From: an uncultured Candidatus Saccharibacteria bacterium
GTDB lineage: Bacteria; Patescibacteria; Saccharimonadia; Saccharimonadales; UBA6022
Length of the DNA: 14,735 bases
Direction: 5' to 3'
Assembly (NCBI GenBank): GCA_946886125.1
Contig: CAMPHY010000012.1
Location: 1-14,735, forward strand
Both the position numbers and the translations under genes were made by a program. The notes beneath the pieces were generated by a model, which saw nothing but the letters and a program-made list of their open reading frames with translations, did not search any database and was not told the origin of the DNA. Below are positions 13,325-14,735 of this stretch, piece after piece (position 1 is the first letter of the stretch; every line of letters starts with the position of its first letter).

Positions 13325-14325
13325 AAATCGCACATATAGTTCCCTACAGTATACAATTTCCCTTAAAAAGCCCCAACGGACGATATAACTGGGTCATTCA
13401 ACTTGCCACCATGCAGGCAAAAAGTGGTCACGACGTCACCTTATATTGCCATCCTGAATCAAAGGTTGAAGGTGTGCGCATACTCGGCATTGACCAAGCA
13501 AGTGACGACAAGCGACACAATAACATTGAGACTTTTCGGCTTGCCTTCAAAGGCGATCACGACATATACCACAGCCACTTTGATGATTTGCACTACGAAG
13601 TAGCCCATGAGAGCTCACGACCAATTATCTATACGCAGCATTGGTGGCCCACTGATGCAGTCAAGCAGCTCGCCCAAACAAACTCAGGGAATGTATGGGC
13701 CGTTCCTCCTACAAAGCATATGTACGAGTACGATTTAAGATCAAACATACACTCGAAGGGCTTCATTTACCACGGAATTGATCTAGAGCTTTTTAGTGAT
13801 ACCGTCGCCCAGAAGAATGACCGCCTCTTGTTCGTTGGGCGCATTTCACCTGAGAAAAATCTTGATGTCGTACTGGCAGTTTCATTAAAAAGCGGCATTG
13901 GACTAGATATCATAGGAAAAATTACCGAAAAGAATGCCACACTTTGGAATACGTTACAACCATTGATTGATGGTGAGCATATTCGTTATCTAGGAACAAA
14001 AACTCAGAAAGAGTTAATTTCATACTACACTTCGGCACGTGCCGTCCTATTTCCCGCAGATATTAATGAAGCATTTGGATTGGTTGCCATAGAAGCTCAA
14101 GCATGTGGCACTCCTATTATTATGAAACGTGGCGGTTCCCGCAATGAGCTGGTCGAAGACAACAAGACGGGATTTCTCTGTGAAACAGAAGATGAATTTA
14201 TTGCCGCTGCCACACATGCCGATTTAATACGCTCAGAAGACTGTATCACATTTGCACAAAAATTTGACGTACGTATCATGGAAAAAAAATACGAACAGTT
14301 GTATCAAGAACTACTTGTTCGCTAA
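13321..14325 (+). CDS. GT4-family glycosyltransferase
   Basis: A 334-residue GT-B fold retaining glycosyltransferase, probably peripheral to the cytoplasmic membrane. The N-terminal domain begins MKIAHIVPYS and carries the acceptor-side loop PNGRYNWVIQLA (18-29). The donor-binding domain shows LLFVGRISPEKNLD (169-182, with the conserved Lys179), the E-x7-E motif in EAFGLVAIE (250-258), ACGTPIIMKRGGSRNELV (261-278) and TGFLC (283-287). Spacing and length suit GT4 enzymes that transfer a sugar from a nucleotide donor. The acceptor is unknown. The start overlaps the ATP-grasp stop (13321-13324), so it is translationally coupled. The stop overlaps that of the convergent gene by 4 bp (14322-14325). 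Confidence 0.9.
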   Translation: MKIAHIVPYSIQFPLKSPNGRYNWVIQLATMQAKSGHDVTLYCHPESKVEGVRILGIDQASDDKRHNNIETFRLAFKGDHDIYHSHFDDLHYEVAHESSRPIIYTQHWWPTDAVKQLAQTNSGNVWAVPPTKHMYEYDLRSNIHSKGFIYHGIDLELFSDTVAQKNDRLLFVGRISPEKNLDVVLAVSLKSGIGLDIIGKITEKNATLWNTLQPLIDGEHIRYLGTKTQKELISYYTSARAVLFPADINEAFGLVAIEAQACGTPIIMKRGGSRNELVEDNKTGFLCETEDEFIAAATHADLIRSEDCITFAQKFDVRIMEKKYEQLYQELLVR

Positions 14326-14735
14326 ATTTCATACGGAGATTTTTCTGTAAAGCTTTTTCGAATAAAGTCCCCTGGTAGCCCACGTTTGAATGAACCCCCT
14401 GTCGTCGATAACAATGCCTGTGATGAAAGATACTGGTCAGGGTTATGATTATACGCAGGATCGTTATGTACGGGATCAACGAAGATTTTTACGTCATTCG
14501 CCTGATACCCTCCGACGTTAAAATGATTTCCATAATAAGTCCTAAATTGATACAAAGGTTTATGCTCGACGTCTCCATAAAGCTGTTGTACTTTATGCTT
14601 ATTGAGCACCATTGGAGTATGTAGCTCGTAGCTGATCGGCTTAGCGTATCCTCGGTCCTTTAATAGCTCATACAGTTTTGTCATTCTGCTAATATAGTCG
14701 GACCCTTCAGGATATCGTTTGTTATAGGTTTTAAT
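14322..14735 (-). CDS. C-terminal 137 residues of an unrecognised protein, possibly glycosyltransferase-associated
   Basis: The minus-strand frame is open from the window edge to the TAG at 14324-14322, so the 5' end is outside. An internal ATG at 14684 is not needed as the start, because the frame continues upstream as IKTYNKRYPEGSDYISR. Visible motifs are ISYELHTPMVLNK, YQFRTYYGNHFNVGG, DVKIFVDP and a polar end (FIRKSFTEKSPYEI). The ELHTPM plus RTYYGN pattern reminds me of the C-terminal half of some surface-sugar or phage-associated transferase-like proteins, but from memory only. It converges on the GT4 gene with a 4-bp stop-codon overlap, leaving no room for a terminator between them. 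Confidence 0.6.
   Translation of the reverse strand: MKTYNKRYPEGSDYISRMTKLYELLKDRGYAKPISYELHTPMVLNKHKVQQLYGDVEHKPLYQFRTYYGNHFNVGGYQANDVKIFVDPVHNDPAYNHNPDQYLSSQALLSTTGGSFKRGLPGDFIRKSFTEKSPYEI

Overview
This window looks like part of a small, gene-dense bacterial chromosome, most plausibly from the Candidate Phyla Radiation (Patescibacteria) and probably Saccharibacteria (TM7). That placement is inferred from the gene set, short compact genes, 0-90 bp gaps, many 4-bp ATGA overlaps, type IV pilin genes, a bifunctional penicillin-binding protein and moderate GC. UGA works as a stop (for example at the rimB-like/rimK and ruvA/methyltransferase junctions), which argues against the UGA=Gly lineages Gracilibacteria and Absconditabacteria. 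No phage, IS element, CRISPR array or rRNA is visible, and no gap exceeds 300 bp.

Layout. A 5'-complete recA (minus strand, running off the left edge) is divergent from a pseudopilin gene at 907-1299. From 8700 down to 1310 on the minus strand lies a recombination and cell-envelope block in this transcription order: yebC, peptidase E, ruvC, class A PBP, ruvA, a SAM methyltransferase, ruvB and a bPH2 membrane protein. A second pilin gene, a tRNA-Lys(UUU) with a striking 3' hairpin, a small polytopic membrane protein and a DUF192 protein follow upstream (8758-10565). The right end holds a RimB-like retropepsin plus RimK pair (10627-12014), divergent from an ATP-grasp ligase plus GT4 glycosyltransferase pair (12095-14325), then a partial unrecognised gene that meets the glycosyltransferase tail to tail.

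How the genes fit together. RecA with RuvA, RuvB and RuvC forms a complete strand-exchange and Holliday-junction set, with two type IV pilin-like genes in the same 9 kb; this suits an organism that takes up and recombines DNA, though that link is inference. RimK and the RimB-like protein look like a writer/eraser pair for glutamate tails on ribosomal protein S6. The divergent ATP-grasp/GT4 pair may make or decorate a small peptide or surface glycan of unknown structure.

The most interesting signal is regulatory. At five genes (bPH2, ruvA, peptidase E, rimB-like and the ATP-grasp ligase) a sigma70-like -10 hexamer ends exactly 6 nt before the ATG, so the predicted transcription start is the A of the start codon. 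The two pilin genes have the same layout with a 10-nt gap. A sixth -10 sits 7 nt before a 9-codon ORF whose stop overlaps the DUF192 start as ATGA. The window therefore appears to use leaderless mRNAs followed by translationally coupled downstream genes, with conventional Shine-Dalgarno leaders kept only for a few genes such as recA and yebC.
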